A model generated the notes under the pieces. It had not been told where the DNA came from. It did not search any database and was given only the letters and a program-made list of their open reading frames with translations. A stretch of DNA of 36,228 bases from Treponema sp. (GTDB lineage: Bacteria > Spirochaetota > Spirochaetia > Treponematales > Treponemataceae), in assembly GCA_016290335.1 (NCBI GenBank), contig JAEETM010000037.1, positions 1 to 36,228 on the forward strand, in the 5' to 3' direction. Made by a program: the position numbers and the translations under genes. Positions 16,381 through 24,849 of the stretch are shown in pieces (within the stretch, counting starts at the first letter, position 1; every line of letters starts with the position of its first letter).

Positions 16381-17814
16381 ATGCTTATGAATAATAAAAA
16401 GAGCTGGCTTGTTATCTTTGCAATTTTTATTTTTATGTTTATCTTTAATTTCCTGTCTCCGATTAGCTTTGGGGACGATTATGTCTATTCGTTCATTTGG
16501 TCAGGTCAGTCAATCTACGAGCCGTTGCCGCAGAATGTTTCCCGGGTTGCAAGCTGGCAGGATTTATTCCGTTCACAGTGGTCACATTACTTTACATGGG
16601 GCGGCAGAACTGTCGCTCATGTGCTGGCGCAGTTTTTTTTATGGCAGGGCAAAGCCCTTTTTAATATTGCCAACACATTAATCAGTATTTTATTGGTTTT
16701 TGAGTTATATTGGTGCATTAATAAGGGAAAAATCAGTTTTCGGTTTGATTCCCGTACCATTATCTGGATATTCTTTCTGTTATGGGCCTGTACACCCGGT
16801 TTTGGCGTTGTATTCTTATGGATTATAGGTTCATGTAATTATTTGTGGACCAATGTGATTTTGCTTGGTTTCCTGACGCCTTATTTTTATAAGTATTATC
16901 ACTGTGACGAAAAGGCTTCGTTCGATAATAAACTGATTGGTACTGTATTTGCATTTTTCTTTGGAATAGCAGCAGGCTGGACGAACGAAAACAGTGTTTG
17001 CTGGATAATTCTGATTTTAGCGGTGTTTATTTATTTTTGCAAAAAGCATGATACCCTGGAAAGCTGGATGGTCTCCGGGTTTATCGGGCTTGCAGCCGGT
17101 TATGCGTTGCTGATACTTGCGCCGGGCAATTATAACAGGCTCTCCTCTTCACAGTCCGGCTGGCATTTTCTGACCGGGCTGCAGGAGCACTTGTCAATGA
17201 TGATGCTGATCTATGTGCTACAGTTTCTCCTATGGTATTTCGTGCTTCGTTCTTTGTTTACACTCAGAAACATAAGCAACAGCAATCCATTAATTAAAAA
17301 AGAAGTTTTGCTTGTTAAAATTTTAATTGTAGCCGGATTCTGCATGACCGGAGTGATGCTTTTTTCACCGGGGTTTCCTCCCCGCAGCGGGTTTTCCGGA
17401 CTGCTGTATTTGATAGTGGGGGCGGGTATTCTATTGCGAATCCAGAAAGAGTATAATGTATTGCTTATTCAGGAAAGTGCCACGAAACTCCTGTTTTGCG
17501 TAAGCCTTGTTTTTTTTATTCTTACTGCAGGCTTTTCATTTCGGTATTACTATTGTGGTTATGTATACGTGGAAAAGTTATTGTCTGTTGTGAATAATAT
17601 CAGTAATGATAAGAGAGATTCTGTGATTACGGTCGAAGCAATGAGAGAACCGTCAGACAATGAAAATCTTTATACAGCCCTTCACACTATTTCTTATGAA
17701 TTGTCAGAAGATGAAAATGAGTGGAAAAATGTTGCGTTCGCCCGGTATTATGGTATTAAGGGCATTCGAATGGTAAAAGAAAAAGATAATGATGAAAAAC
17801 ATGAAAACCGATGA
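16381..17814 (+). CDS. Polytopic membrane protein, DUF6056-like, copy 1 of a tandem pair
   Basis: A 477-aa protein with about ten helices. The first external loop contains FGDDYVYSFIW and QWSHYFTWGGRTVAH (acidic pair plus a WGGR motif), and GWTNENSVCWII follows at about 200. The pattern fits the DUF6056 group of GT-C-like proteins, often beside GtrB-type enzymes, so I infer that it acts like GtrC, moving a polyprenyl-linked sugar to the glycan. It starts directly after the stop of the GT2 gene (16378-16380), and its 3' end overlaps the next gene by 26 nt. Family name from memory; no experimental role inferred. Confidence 0.55.
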   Translation: MLMNNKKSWLVIFAIFIFMFIFNFLSPISFGDDYVYSFIWSGQSIYEPLPQNVSRVASWQDLFRSQWSHYFTWGGRTVAHVLAQFFLWQGKALFNIANTLISILLVFELYWCINKGKISFRFDSRTIIWIFFLLWACTPGFGVVFLWIIGSCNYLWTNVILLGFLTPYFYKYYHCDEKASFDNKLIGTVFAFFFGIAAGWTNENSVCWIILILAVFIYFCKKHDTLESWMVSGFIGLAAGYALLILAPGNYNRLSSSQSGWHFLTGLQEHLSMMMLIYVLQFLLWYFVLRSLFTLRNISNSNPLIKKEVLLVKILIVAGFCMTGVMLFSPGFPPRSGFSGLLYLIVGAGILLRIQKEYNVLLIQESATKLLFCVSLVFFILTAGFSFRYYYCGYVYVEKLLSVVNNISNDKRDSVITVEAMREPSDNENLYTALHTISYELSEDENEWKNVAFARYYGIKGIRMVKEKDNDEKHENR

Positions 17815-19228
17815 GAGAGGAACGTTAACGCTTCTTATAATTTTTATATTTTTATATGTTTTAAATTATTTAACCCCGCTGGGGGTTGGCGATGATTATC
17901 TGTATTCCTTTATCTGGCAGGGGAATGCCATGAATGTCCCGCTGCCTGCAAACGCAGCCAGGGTTTCATCTGTTTCCGGCTTATTGGCATCCCAGTGGTC
18001 GCATTATTTAACGTGGGGCGGCCGGTCGGTCGCGCATACGGTTGCCCAGTTTTTTTTGTGGAAGGGAAAAGGGCTCTTCAATTTTGCAAATGCGTTTGTC
18101 GGTACGCTTTTGGTTGCTGAAATTTACTGGTGTATTCATAAGGGTAAAGTGTCTTTTTCATTTGAGCCGAAAAAAGTATTTTGGATTTTTTTTGCTTTAT
18201 GGGCCTTTACACCGGGTTTTACGCCGGTTTTTTTGTGGCTCACGGGCGCTTGCAATTACCTTTGGACATGTGTCATGCTGCTTGGATTTATGGTTCCTTT
18301 TATAAAAAAGTATTATTTTCCTGAGGAACAGGCAGGCGACAATGTGTTTTTTACCGGTTTTATGTTTTTTTTCGGTATTCTTTCCGGATGGACCAATGAA
18401 AACAGTGTGTGTTGGATCATCCTGGTGCTGTTTCTTTTTCTTTTACGCTTACATAAACATGACGTCAGCATCCATAACTGGATGTATGCGGGCCTGGCAG
18501 GATTGATTATTGGGTATCTGCTGTTGGTTTTGTCGCCCGGAAACGTATCGCGTCTTCATTTGATACATGGAACCGGATGGGACAGCGTGCAATTCATCAA
18601 TGCAAATTGCTCAACTTTCTTTAAAGTAATGATCTGTCAGTTTTTTTTATGGTATTTCGTTTTGCGGTTTTTATATGAAGCAGCGCATAAAAGCAGCGGC
18701 AGTAAAAACCTGAAAAAGGAATTATTGTTTGTTTCGGTTTTAGGCGTGACCGGTTTGGGCTCATCCGCGATTATGTTGATGGCACCGGAGTTTCCGGAAC
18801 GGAGCGGGTTTTTCGGAACGGTATGGTTAATAATCGCTGCTGGCGTTATGTGGCAGATACAGGAAGAGTATAAACTGGATTTGATCCGGGAGAATGCGAA
18901 GAAGTTTTTAACAGTAACAGGTGTGTTCTATCTTGTTATGACATCTGTAATCACTCTTCATAATTTTTATGAAACGAACAGATGGCACCAGGAACTTTTG
19001 CTTCGCATACAGCAGGAAAAAAGGGAAAATAAAAACTCGGTTTTACCCGTCAGGCCGTTTCGAAAGGCGGGTAAAACTGAGGTGTTGATGAGCGGGTTTC
19101 ATATCGTTGAGAACGATTTGTCTGATGACGCCGGAAATTGGGAAAACGTGGCTTTTGCCCGGTACTACGGGATAAAGGGCGTGCGTACTGAAAAAGATAA
19201 CAACAATGAAACTGATTTACGGCACTGA
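17789..19228 (+). CDS. Polytopic membrane protein, DUF6056-like, copy 2 of a tandem pair
   Basis: This 479-aa paralogue matches the preceding gene along its whole length: GDDYLYSFIW, QWSHYLTWGGRSVAH, the GWTNENSVCWII segment and the C-terminal VAFARYYGIKG are shared. The loops between them differ (for example PLPANAARVSSVSGLL), so the copies are old enough to have diverged and may accept different sugars or acceptors. The start is one of several close in-frame ATGs (17789, 17792, 17801) inside the end of copy 1. It is the last island gene, converging with the prepilin peptidase gene 29 nt away, with no visible terminator between them. Confidence 0.55.
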   Translation: MMKNMKTDERGTLTLLIIFIFLYVLNYLTPLGVGDDYLYSFIWQGNAMNVPLPANAARVSSVSGLLASQWSHYLTWGGRSVAHTVAQFFLWKGKGLFNFANAFVGTLLVAEIYWCIHKGKVSFSFEPKKVFWIFFALWAFTPGFTPVFLWLTGACNYLWTCVMLLGFMVPFIKKYYFPEEQAGDNVFFTGFMFFFGILSGWTNENSVCWIILVLFLFLLRLHKHDVSIHNWMYAGLAGLIIGYLLLVLSPGNVSRLHLIHGTGWDSVQFINANCSTFFKVMICQFFLWYFVLRFLYEAAHKSSGSKNLKKELLFVSVLGVTGLGSSAIMLMAPEFPERSGFFGTVWLIIAAGVMWQIQEEYKLDLIRENAKKFLTVTGVFYLVMTSVITLHNFYETNRWHQELLLRIQQEKRENKNSVLPVRPFRKAGKTEVLMSGFHIVENDLSDDAGNWENVAFARYYGIKGVRTEKDNNNETDLRH

Positions 19229-19257
19229 ATTTATGAATACAGGTAAAGAAGCAGTTG

Positions 19258-19932
19258 TTACAAGAGCGGACGGATCCATGACAGCAGTACGGCAATCCCG
19301 CTCAGGGCAAAGTAAGGACCGTAAGCAAAGTAGTCCCGGCGTTTCTTTTGTTTTGTAACCAGCAAAAACAGGGCGGCTGCGCCTCCTGCCAGAAAGCCGT
19401 ACATGATTACGCTGAGTAATGGGCGAATCCCTGACCAGAGCCCAAGCGCGGCAATCAGTTTTATGTCACCGCCGCCGATAGCTCCTTTTGTCAGGACGGT
19501 AAGCAGCAGGAACAGCAATCCGGCGCCCAAACCTGCAGCAAGATGCTCTGTTATCGAAAGGTGCTGGTGCAGTGTATAGCACAGGCCAAGAGCAGCCAGA
19601 GGTAACAGCATGCTGTCAAAAATCACATATTGCTCAAAATCTGTGACAGTGATAAAAGACAGAAAGGCAATGGCGGCGGTGTAATATAATACTGTTGGTA
19701 TAGATACAGAACACCATGTTTTCCCCAGGCAGAACAACAATAAAAAAAACAATAAAGGTTTGCGGAATTTAGCCCGTTTTGCAATCTGATCCGGGAAGGT
19801 TAACAGACTGTCATCTTTTTCCTGACGGTATAGTCTGTCGATCCAGAGGGAACCTGCTGCAGTAAAAATACAAGCCAGAAAAAACGGCGGGAGCATTATT
19901 AAAATAAATTCAGAAATATTAGTTAAATTCAT
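19258..19932 (-). CDS. Prepilin peptidase, A24 family (TadV/CpaA-like)
   Basis: An integral membrane aspartic protease that processes Flp-type prepilins. The two catalytic aspartates are visible, D98 in TVTDFEQ and D156 in the GGGDIKL motif, in a protein of 224 aa with about seven helices. It lacks the cysteine-rich N-terminal methylase-like part of PilD, as expected for Tad-type enzymes, though it is longer than the shortest TadV proteins. I start at ATG 19932 (MNLTNISEF), preceded by AGGGA, in place of the longer frame that runs into the repeat array at 19949. It is divergent from the pilus genes and controlled from the same repeat-bearing region. Confidence 0.88.
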   Translation of the reverse strand: MNLTNISEFILIMLPPFFLACIFTAAGSLWIDRLYRQEKDDSLLTFPDQIAKRAKFRKPLLFFLLLFCLGKTWCSVSIPTVLYYTAAIAFLSFITVTDFEQYVIFDSMLLPLAALGLCYTLHQHLSITEHLAAGLGAGLLFLLLTVLTKGAIGGGDIKLIAALGLWSGIRPLLSVIMYGFLAGGAAALFLLVTKQKKRRDYFAYGPYFALSGIAVLLSWIRPLL

Positions 19933-19948
19933 AAATTTATCCCTGAAA

Positions 19949-20063
19949 CCTAGACGAAAAGGATTAAAAAACCTTGACAAAAAGGGCTTAAAAACCTTGA
20001 CAAAAAGGGCTTAAAAACCTTGACAAAAAGGGCTTAAAAACCTTGACAAATAGGGTTTAAAAG
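19949..20063 (+). repeat. 23-bp tandem repeat, five copies, TTGACA-bearing
   Basis: Units start at 19949, 19972, 19995, 20018 and 20041. The second to fourth are identical (CCTTGAC, A5, GGGCTT, A5), while the first (CCTAGACG...) and the fifth (…AAATAGGGTTTAAAAG) are degenerate. Each of copies 2-5 contains the sequence TTGACA, a consensus -35 box; read on the minus strand it is TTGTCA. The array fills the gap between the divergent prepilin peptidase and cpaB, and the fifth copy supplies the -35 of the cpaB promoter. There are no spacers, so it is not CRISPR. Confidence 0.9.
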
Positions 20064-20072
20064 AGTTATCAT
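20043..20072 (+). promoter_or_regulatory. Candidate promoter of the Tad operon, built on the last repeat
   Basis: TTGACA (20043-20048) from the fifth repeat is followed after 18 bp by TATCAT (20067-20072). The other TTGACA copies have no -10 at the right distance, so only this one should be a full promoter. The predicted transcript starts near 20079, giving a leader of about 110 nt. Confidence 0.6.
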
Positions 20073-20190
20073 TATAAACAGTAAGGTGGGTGACGTATGT
20101 GAAGAATTATATATTTTTATCTCGTTTCCCATTTTAACATATTTTAAACATAAATTTCCAGTAAAACAATTAAAGAAAAGGGGTTTTATT

Positions 20191-21138
20191 TTGAAACTAC
20201 CGAAATTAAGCACAATTATGGAGCGTTTGACACCTCGACAGCTATTGATGATTTGCGGCGTAGTGGCGTTGATTATTTTCCTGCTCATATATTTCACCCT
20301 TACCCGGTTAACGGCGGGGAAACCGGCACCACAACAACAACCTGTAACCACGCAGGTACAGGTAAAAGATGTTACGATTGTAACGGCAAAGACCAGCATT
20401 CCGGAACGCACACTGATCAAGGAAGAAATGCTGAGTCTTAAGACAATGCCTTCCAACAAGGTGCCTGCCGGCGCTCTGACGAGTACGGCAGATCTGGTTG
20501 GACGTCCTACCCGGGTTGCTGTTAATGCAGGTGAAGTTATTACTACCCAGAAAGTATTTGCCAGCATTTTGAATATGGGTCTCAGCGGCCGTATTCCGCC
20601 GGAATGCCGGGCGATTACGGTAGGCATCAGCGATGTGACCGGTGTGGCGGGTTTTGCCCAGCCGGGGGATTATGTTGATGTGATGCTGGTGTCCAGCCAG
20701 GTGGAAAATAATAAAGTGGTCAGCGAAATGATTTTGCAGAATGTATTGCTGCTGGCTATTAATAAACAGGTTGAAAGTGCCGGCAATTCGTCTTCCCAGA
20801 CTAATGCGAACGACAAGGATAAGAACAAAAACCAGAATGCAGGGAATCAGACTAAAGTGACCGGCAATCCTGTTTTGGCTACCATGGCGCTGGTGCCGGA
20901 AGATGCTCTGAAGCTGGCGGCTAAAGCCCAGCTGGGGCAGATTTATCTGGTGCTTCGTCCGTACCGCCCCGCTAACGGGATCAGCGACGACACCTATTAT
21001 TCCGTAACCAAGTCCAGCGGCAAGATGCCGGTAACGCCGCCTCCGGCAGGAACCATTCCTCCGGGAGCGGATATCGAGACTTCCCCGACTGCCAATGTGC
21101 AGATTATTCGCGGAACAACGACAACGGTGGGGAGGTAA
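20191..21138 (+). CDS. cpaB: Tad pilus assembly protein CpaB/RcpC
   Basis: One N-terminal membrane helix (LLMICGVVALIIFLLIYF, about residues 18-35) is followed by a SAF-type domain (IPERTLIKEEMLSLKTMPSNKVP, then GAGEVIT-like VNAGEVITTQK) and the conserved RAITVGISDVTGVAGFAQPGDYVDVM, all features of CpaB, a periplasmic Tad component that works with the secretin. I start at TTG 20191, since AAGGGG (20178-20183) is 7 nt before it; the frame is open to 20086, but no ribosome site supports that. The length is 315 aa. A low-complexity Asn/Gln/Lys/Asp stretch (about 200-225) is a probable flexible linker. Confidence 0.88.
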   Translation: MKLPKLSTIMERLTPRQLLMICGVVALIIFLLIYFTLTRLTAGKPAPQQQPVTTQVQVKDVTIVTAKTSIPERTLIKEEMLSLKTMPSNKVPAGALTSTADLVGRPTRVAVNAGEVITTQKVFASILNMGLSGRIPPECRAITVGISDVTGVAGFAQPGDYVDVMLVSSQVENNKVVSEMILQNVLLLAINKQVESAGNSSSQTNANDKDKNKNQNAGNQTKVTGNPVLATMALVPEDALKLAAKAQLGQIYLVLRPYRPANGISDDTYYSVTKSSGKMPVTPPPAGTIPPGADIETSPTANVQIIRGTTTTVGR

Positions 21139-21141
21139 CGG

Positions 21142-22848
21142 ATGATGAGGCGTAATAAAATTTTAGGAGCTTTATTGAGCGCGGGTATTCTTCTGTCAGC
21201 TCAGGTTGCCATGGCAGCAACTCCTCTGAATGTCAGTGTGAATGAATCCCGCTACGTCCAGGAATCCGGGTTAAGCCGGGTAGCCGTTGGAAATCCGGAA
21301 ATTGCGGATGTGCAACTGCTTTCGGCCAGGGATTTTCTGCTGGTTGGTAAAAAAGCGGGTTCTACTTCTCTGCTTGTATGGAGCGCGAACGGGCGGCAGG
21401 AATATCTGGTGACGGTTACCGGTGAGAATTCCGGTCTGGCTTCCACGATAGAAAAGGCCATTAATTTGCCGGGCGTAACAGTACAAATGGTAGGAAATAA
21501 AATCCTGCTGCGCGGCACCGTGATGAATCAGTATGAAAAAGATCTTGCCTTAAAGGTGGCCGGGCTGTATGCCGGTTCAACCCCGTCAGCTTCTTCGGGT
21601 GACGGAAGCGCGGCAAAGGCTGTGGACAAGACAGGCGGCAATGTTATTGATCTGTTGCAAATGGCTCATCCGGCTCAGATCCGGTTAGAGGCACAGGTCA
21701 TAGAAGTTTCTTCCAGCAACAAGAAAGAGCTGGGAATTCAGTATGGAACAAGAACCAGCGGTGACAACGATACCAAGTTGGATATGGAAGGCGCAATTTA
21801 CGCCGGCGAAGACTGGAACACCCGTGGTTGGGGCGGGTGGCTGGTCCGGCACTCTTCCACGATCAATGCATCGTTGAGAGCTTTGATTACCCAGGGCAAG
21901 GCCCGCATTTTGTCCCGCCCCAATATTTCTACACTGAGCGGGGAAAAAGCCAAGATCCTGATTGGCGGCAGCATTCCGATTCCCACCAATAATGACGGAA
22001 GTATTTCCATCGAATGGAAGGAATACGGCGTGAAGCTTGATATTGAACCGGTAGTAGATCAGATGGATAAGATTACCTCCAAGGTACATGCGGAGGTCAG
22101 CCGGTTGGATTATGCAAATGGGGTAACCCAAAACGGTTTCCATATTCCGGCGCTGGCTACCAGGGAAGCGGAAGCGGTCATTCATGTATCCAACGGCATG
22201 AGCATGATTATCGGCGGACTGCTGAACAGTGAAGACGGCAAGACGGTTTCCAAGATTCCGCTGTTGGGAAATATTCCGATTCTCGGCGAGTTCTTCAAGC
22301 ACACCAGCAGTACCCGCGATAAACGGGAACTGATTATTATCATTACGCCTCATCTGGTTAGCGAAGATACACAGTGGAACATGTCTGATAAAATGAAAGA
22401 AGCCTTTAATGAAGGCCAGACAGAATATCATTCCATGAATAAAGTAAACGCTAATGTAATCGAACCGGAAGTGGAGAAAGAGATTGTCCGCATTAAAGAG
22501 AAACGGGCTGCGGACAAAGCCCTGAAAGAGCAGAAAGAAGCAGAAAAGGAAGCCAAACGGGCTGCTAAAGAGATAGCGAAGCAGCGGAAAAAGGCCGGTG
22601 ATTCCGCTTACGCCAGTGAAAAATCTGCCCTGCGGAATCGCATTAACGCCATTTTACGCGAGGACGGCGCGAGCAATGCTTCCTCTTCCTATAAGCCGGC
22701 GCCTGAGAAGAATGTCACAGTTGTGTTGCCTTCGGAAGAAGAAATTGTGGTGGAACGGCCGGTCTTAGCTGAGGAACCGGTAGTTATGGAGCAGCCTGCT
22801 GCGAACAGAGGCGAAGAAGCGGCGTTAGGGGATTATTTGAATCGGTAA
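21142..22848 (+). CDS. cpaC: Tad pilus secretin CpaC/RcpA
   Basis: This is the outer-membrane channel of the pilus. A signal peptide (about 1-25, ending QVAMA) precedes the N-terminal pilus-assembly domain (SRVAVGNPEIADVQ, FLLVGKKAGSTSLLVW). The secretin domain spans about 180-420, with the typical LSGEKAKILIGGSIPIP, EYGVKLDIEP and SMIIGGLLNSED…KIPLLGNIPILGEFF series. A highly charged Lys/Ala/Glu helix (about 440-500) and a Pro/Glu tail follow, which is unusual in length. A GGAGG (21131-21135) lies 6 nt before ATG 21142, only 3 nt after cpaB. It is the clearest proof of an outer membrane. Confidence 0.93.
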   Translation: MMRRNKILGALLSAGILLSAQVAMAATPLNVSVNESRYVQESGLSRVAVGNPEIADVQLLSARDFLLVGKKAGSTSLLVWSANGRQEYLVTVTGENSGLASTIEKAINLPGVTVQMVGNKILLRGTVMNQYEKDLALKVAGLYAGSTPSASSGDGSAAKAVDKTGGNVIDLLQMAHPAQIRLEAQVIEVSSSNKKELGIQYGTRTSGDNDTKLDMEGAIYAGEDWNTRGWGGWLVRHSSTINASLRALITQGKARILSRPNISTLSGEKAKILIGGSIPIPTNNDGSISIEWKEYGVKLDIEPVVDQMDKITSKVHAEVSRLDYANGVTQNGFHIPALATREAEAVIHVSNGMSMIIGGLLNSEDGKTVSKIPLLGNIPILGEFFKHTSSTRDKRELIIIITPHLVSEDTQWNMSDKMKEAFNEGQTEYHSMNKVNANVIEPEVEKEIVRIKEKRAADKALKEQKEAEKEAKRAAKEIAKQRKKAGDSAYASEKSALRNRINAILREDGASNASSSYKPAPEKNVTVVLPSEEEIVVERPVLAEEPVVMEQPAANRGEEAALGDYLNR

Positions 22849-22885
22849 ATAACAGCCTGCAAGGGCAGGAAAAGGAGGGAACTGT

Positions 22886-23704
22886 ATGGCAGATGCACGA
22901 AGAGGCACAGTCATTACGGTTTTCAGCACGGCTTCGGCTGTGGGCAAAACACTGATAGCTATTAATATGGCGGCGGAACTGGCCAAGGAAGGCTACCGGG
23001 TATGCCTGGTGGATTTGGACCTGCAATTCGGCGATGTATGTAACTATCTGCAATTGAAGCCCGCATACACGTTGGCAGATGCTATTGCCGCACAGGAAAA
23101 AGACAAAGAGAACTTTAATGTGCAGGCTTTTCTCACCACCTATGACCGTTACGATGTCCCCTTTGGAGTTCTGGCTGCGCCCCTGAAGTTAGAAGAAGCC
23201 TATAACATTCAAATGAATGATGTAAAGCAGATTTTGTCGCGGCTGCAGTTAAAATTTGACTTCCTCGTCATTGACACCGCTTCAACTTTCAGTGAAGTGA
23301 ACCTGATGGCTATGGAAATGAGTACCATCATCAGCTTCCTTGGTATTGTAGACTTTATTCCTACTATTAAGAACATGAAGAGCGGCAACGATACCATTCA
23401 TGGTCTGGGATATGATGTCAATAAGATTCGCATGATTCTGAACCGCAGTAATTCCAAGACCCGTATCGACTTGCAGGATGTGGAGCAGTTACTGGGTTCT
23501 GAGTTTTACCATGTATTACCAAATGATTTCGGTACGGCAACCCGTTCCATTAAGACAGGCTGCCCCCTGGTTTTGGATACGAAAGCCTCGCCTCTTAAGA
23601 CGGAACTCCGGAATCTGGTGGCCCGGTACACGGGAAATTCTTTGGAAGAAGCAGACGGGAAAGAAGACAGCAATTCATCCTGGTTCAGTAAGTTATTCAG
23701 ATAG
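22886..23704 (+). CDS. CpaE/TadZ-like MinD/ParA-family ATPase lacking a receiver domain, first copy
   Basis: A 272-aa MinD/ParA-fold protein that probably localises the Tad machine at the pole or membrane. VITVFSTASAVGKTLIAINM is the P-loop. The GKT is kept, but the signature lysine of the deviant Walker A motif is not (TASAVGKT where MinD has SGKGGVGKT), so ATPase-driven dimerisation may be weak. VDLDLQFGDV and FLVIDTASTF (switch regions) are intact. There is no N-terminal receiver-like domain, unlike classical CpaE. AAAGGAGGG lies before ATG 22886, and the next gene follows after 14 nt. Confidence 0.78.
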   Translation: MADARRGTVITVFSTASAVGKTLIAINMAAELAKEGYRVCLVDLDLQFGDVCNYLQLKPAYTLADAIAAQEKDKENFNVQAFLTTYDRYDVPFGVLAAPLKLEEAYNIQMNDVKQILSRLQLKFDFLVIDTASTFSEVNLMAMEMSTIISFLGIVDFIPTIKNMKSGNDTIHGLGYDVNKIRMILNRSNSKTRIDLQDVEQLLGSEFYHVLPNDFGTATRSIKTGCPLVLDTKASPLKTELRNLVARYTGNSLEEADGKEDSNSSWFSKLFR

Positions 23705-23718
23705 GCAGGTGCTGACAG

Positions 23719-24846
23719 ATGGCATATCGGGTTATATTAGTAGAAGGCAACCGGTTGATGTTAGAGCGCCTGTCCAGCGTGGTGCGCAATACAAAAGATT
23801 TTGAACTGGTTGCCCGTTATCAACAGAGCGGCGACGCCCTGGGGCAGGGCGCCGTGTTCAAACCTAACATGATATTGTTGGACATAGATGAAAGCGATGA
23901 CGATGCTTCCCTGATTGAGGAGTTTGCTACAACATTTAAGGGAGCTTCTGTTATCTGCATGAGCGCCAAGTGGGCTGCAAATGATTCAGAAACCATGGCC
24001 GGCGCCGGCGCCCGGGGCTTCCTGATCAAGCCCTTTACCAGTGAGGAACTGCAGGAAGCTGTTAAGACCTTTGAAAAAGCAGGGATTACGGCAGGTTCCA
24101 ATGTAATTTCTTTTTTCAGCCCTAAGGGAAAGAGCGGTAAGACCACGCTTATTGCCAATCTGGGTATGGCTTTGGCCCAGAAAACCGGTCAGCAGGTGGG
24201 CATTATTGATGCGGACTTACAGTTTGGGGATATGTCTGTATTCTTTAACCTGGCGCCAAAGACAACTATTATGGAAGCAGTGCGGGATATTAATTTCCTG
24301 TCCCCGGTAACTTTGAACTCTTATTTTCTGCCGATAGCGGAAAACCTTCGTGTGTTATGCGGTACCCGGCGGCCCGAGTATGCGGAGATGGTGGACATCA
24401 AGGCATTTCTGGATGTGGTAAGCATGGCCCGGAGCATTTACCGTTATGTGCTCATTGATATTCCTTCCGGATTTACTCCTATTTCCGTTGCTACGTCGGA
24501 GGCCAGCGATATTACTTTCCTGGTTTCCATGATCAGTGGGACTTTTGAAATCCAGCATATGCAGCGTGCTTTGGAAGTTTTTAAAGCCTGGCCCGACTAT
24601 CAGCAGCGGGTAAAAACTATTTTTACCCGTGTGGAGCCCTGTGATGCCAATGAGCAGAGAAAGCTTGCGGAAGCTCTGGGGTATCCCCAGGTGTCTGTCA
24701 TTCCTAACGAGTACATGCTTGTTTCTTCCGCTGCCAATAATGGGCAGATGGCGATTCTGGAGCAGCCGGATTCCAAGTTTGCCCGTTTCATAAACCAGTT
24801 GGCGGACGAGATTATCGGGTCCAGGACCCATGCAAGGTGGGGATAA
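23719..24846 (+). CDS. cpaE: CpaE: receiver-like domain plus MinD/ParA-family ATPase, second copy
   Basis: Residues 1-120 form a response-regulator-like domain: YRVILVEGNRLM, an aspartate in MILLDIDESDDD at the phospho-acceptor position and GFLIKPFTSEE with the conserved lysine. Residues about 128-370 are the ATPase, with SPKGKSGKTTLIANLG (signature lysine present), IDADLQFGDMSVFF and YVLIDIPSG. This is the classical CpaE layout; in Caulobacter CpaE helps place the pilus machine at the pole. Together with the gene before it, it gives two different ATPases in series, which could form a heterodimer. AGGTG sits upstream of ATG 23719. Confidence 0.85.
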   Translation: MAYRVILVEGNRLMLERLSSVVRNTKDFELVARYQQSGDALGQGAVFKPNMILLDIDESDDDASLIEEFATTFKGASVICMSAKWAANDSETMAGAGARGFLIKPFTSEELQEAVKTFEKAGITAGSNVISFFSPKGKSGKTTLIANLGMALAQKTGQQVGIIDADLQFGDMSVFFNLAPKTTIMEAVRDINFLSPVTLNSYFLPIAENLRVLCGTRRPEYAEMVDIKAFLDVVSMARSIYRYVLIDIPSGFTPISVATSEASDITFLVSMISGTFEIQHMQRALEVFKAWPDYQQRVKTIFTRVEPCDANEQRKLAEALGYPQVSVIPNEYMLVSSAANNGQMAILEQPDSKFARFINQLADEIIGSRTHARWG

Positions 24847-24849
24847 ACC

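Noticed and set aside
19949..20063. CRISPR array
   Set aside because: The repeats abut one another without spacers, and no cas genes are present.
20034..20627. Minus-strand ORF over the repeat array and cpaB
   Set aside because: It is opposite a well-supported cpaB and shows no domain pattern.
21685..22431. 248-codon minus-strand ORF antisense to cpaC
   Set aside because: Shadow of the secretin gene; composition and motifs are those of a chance frame.
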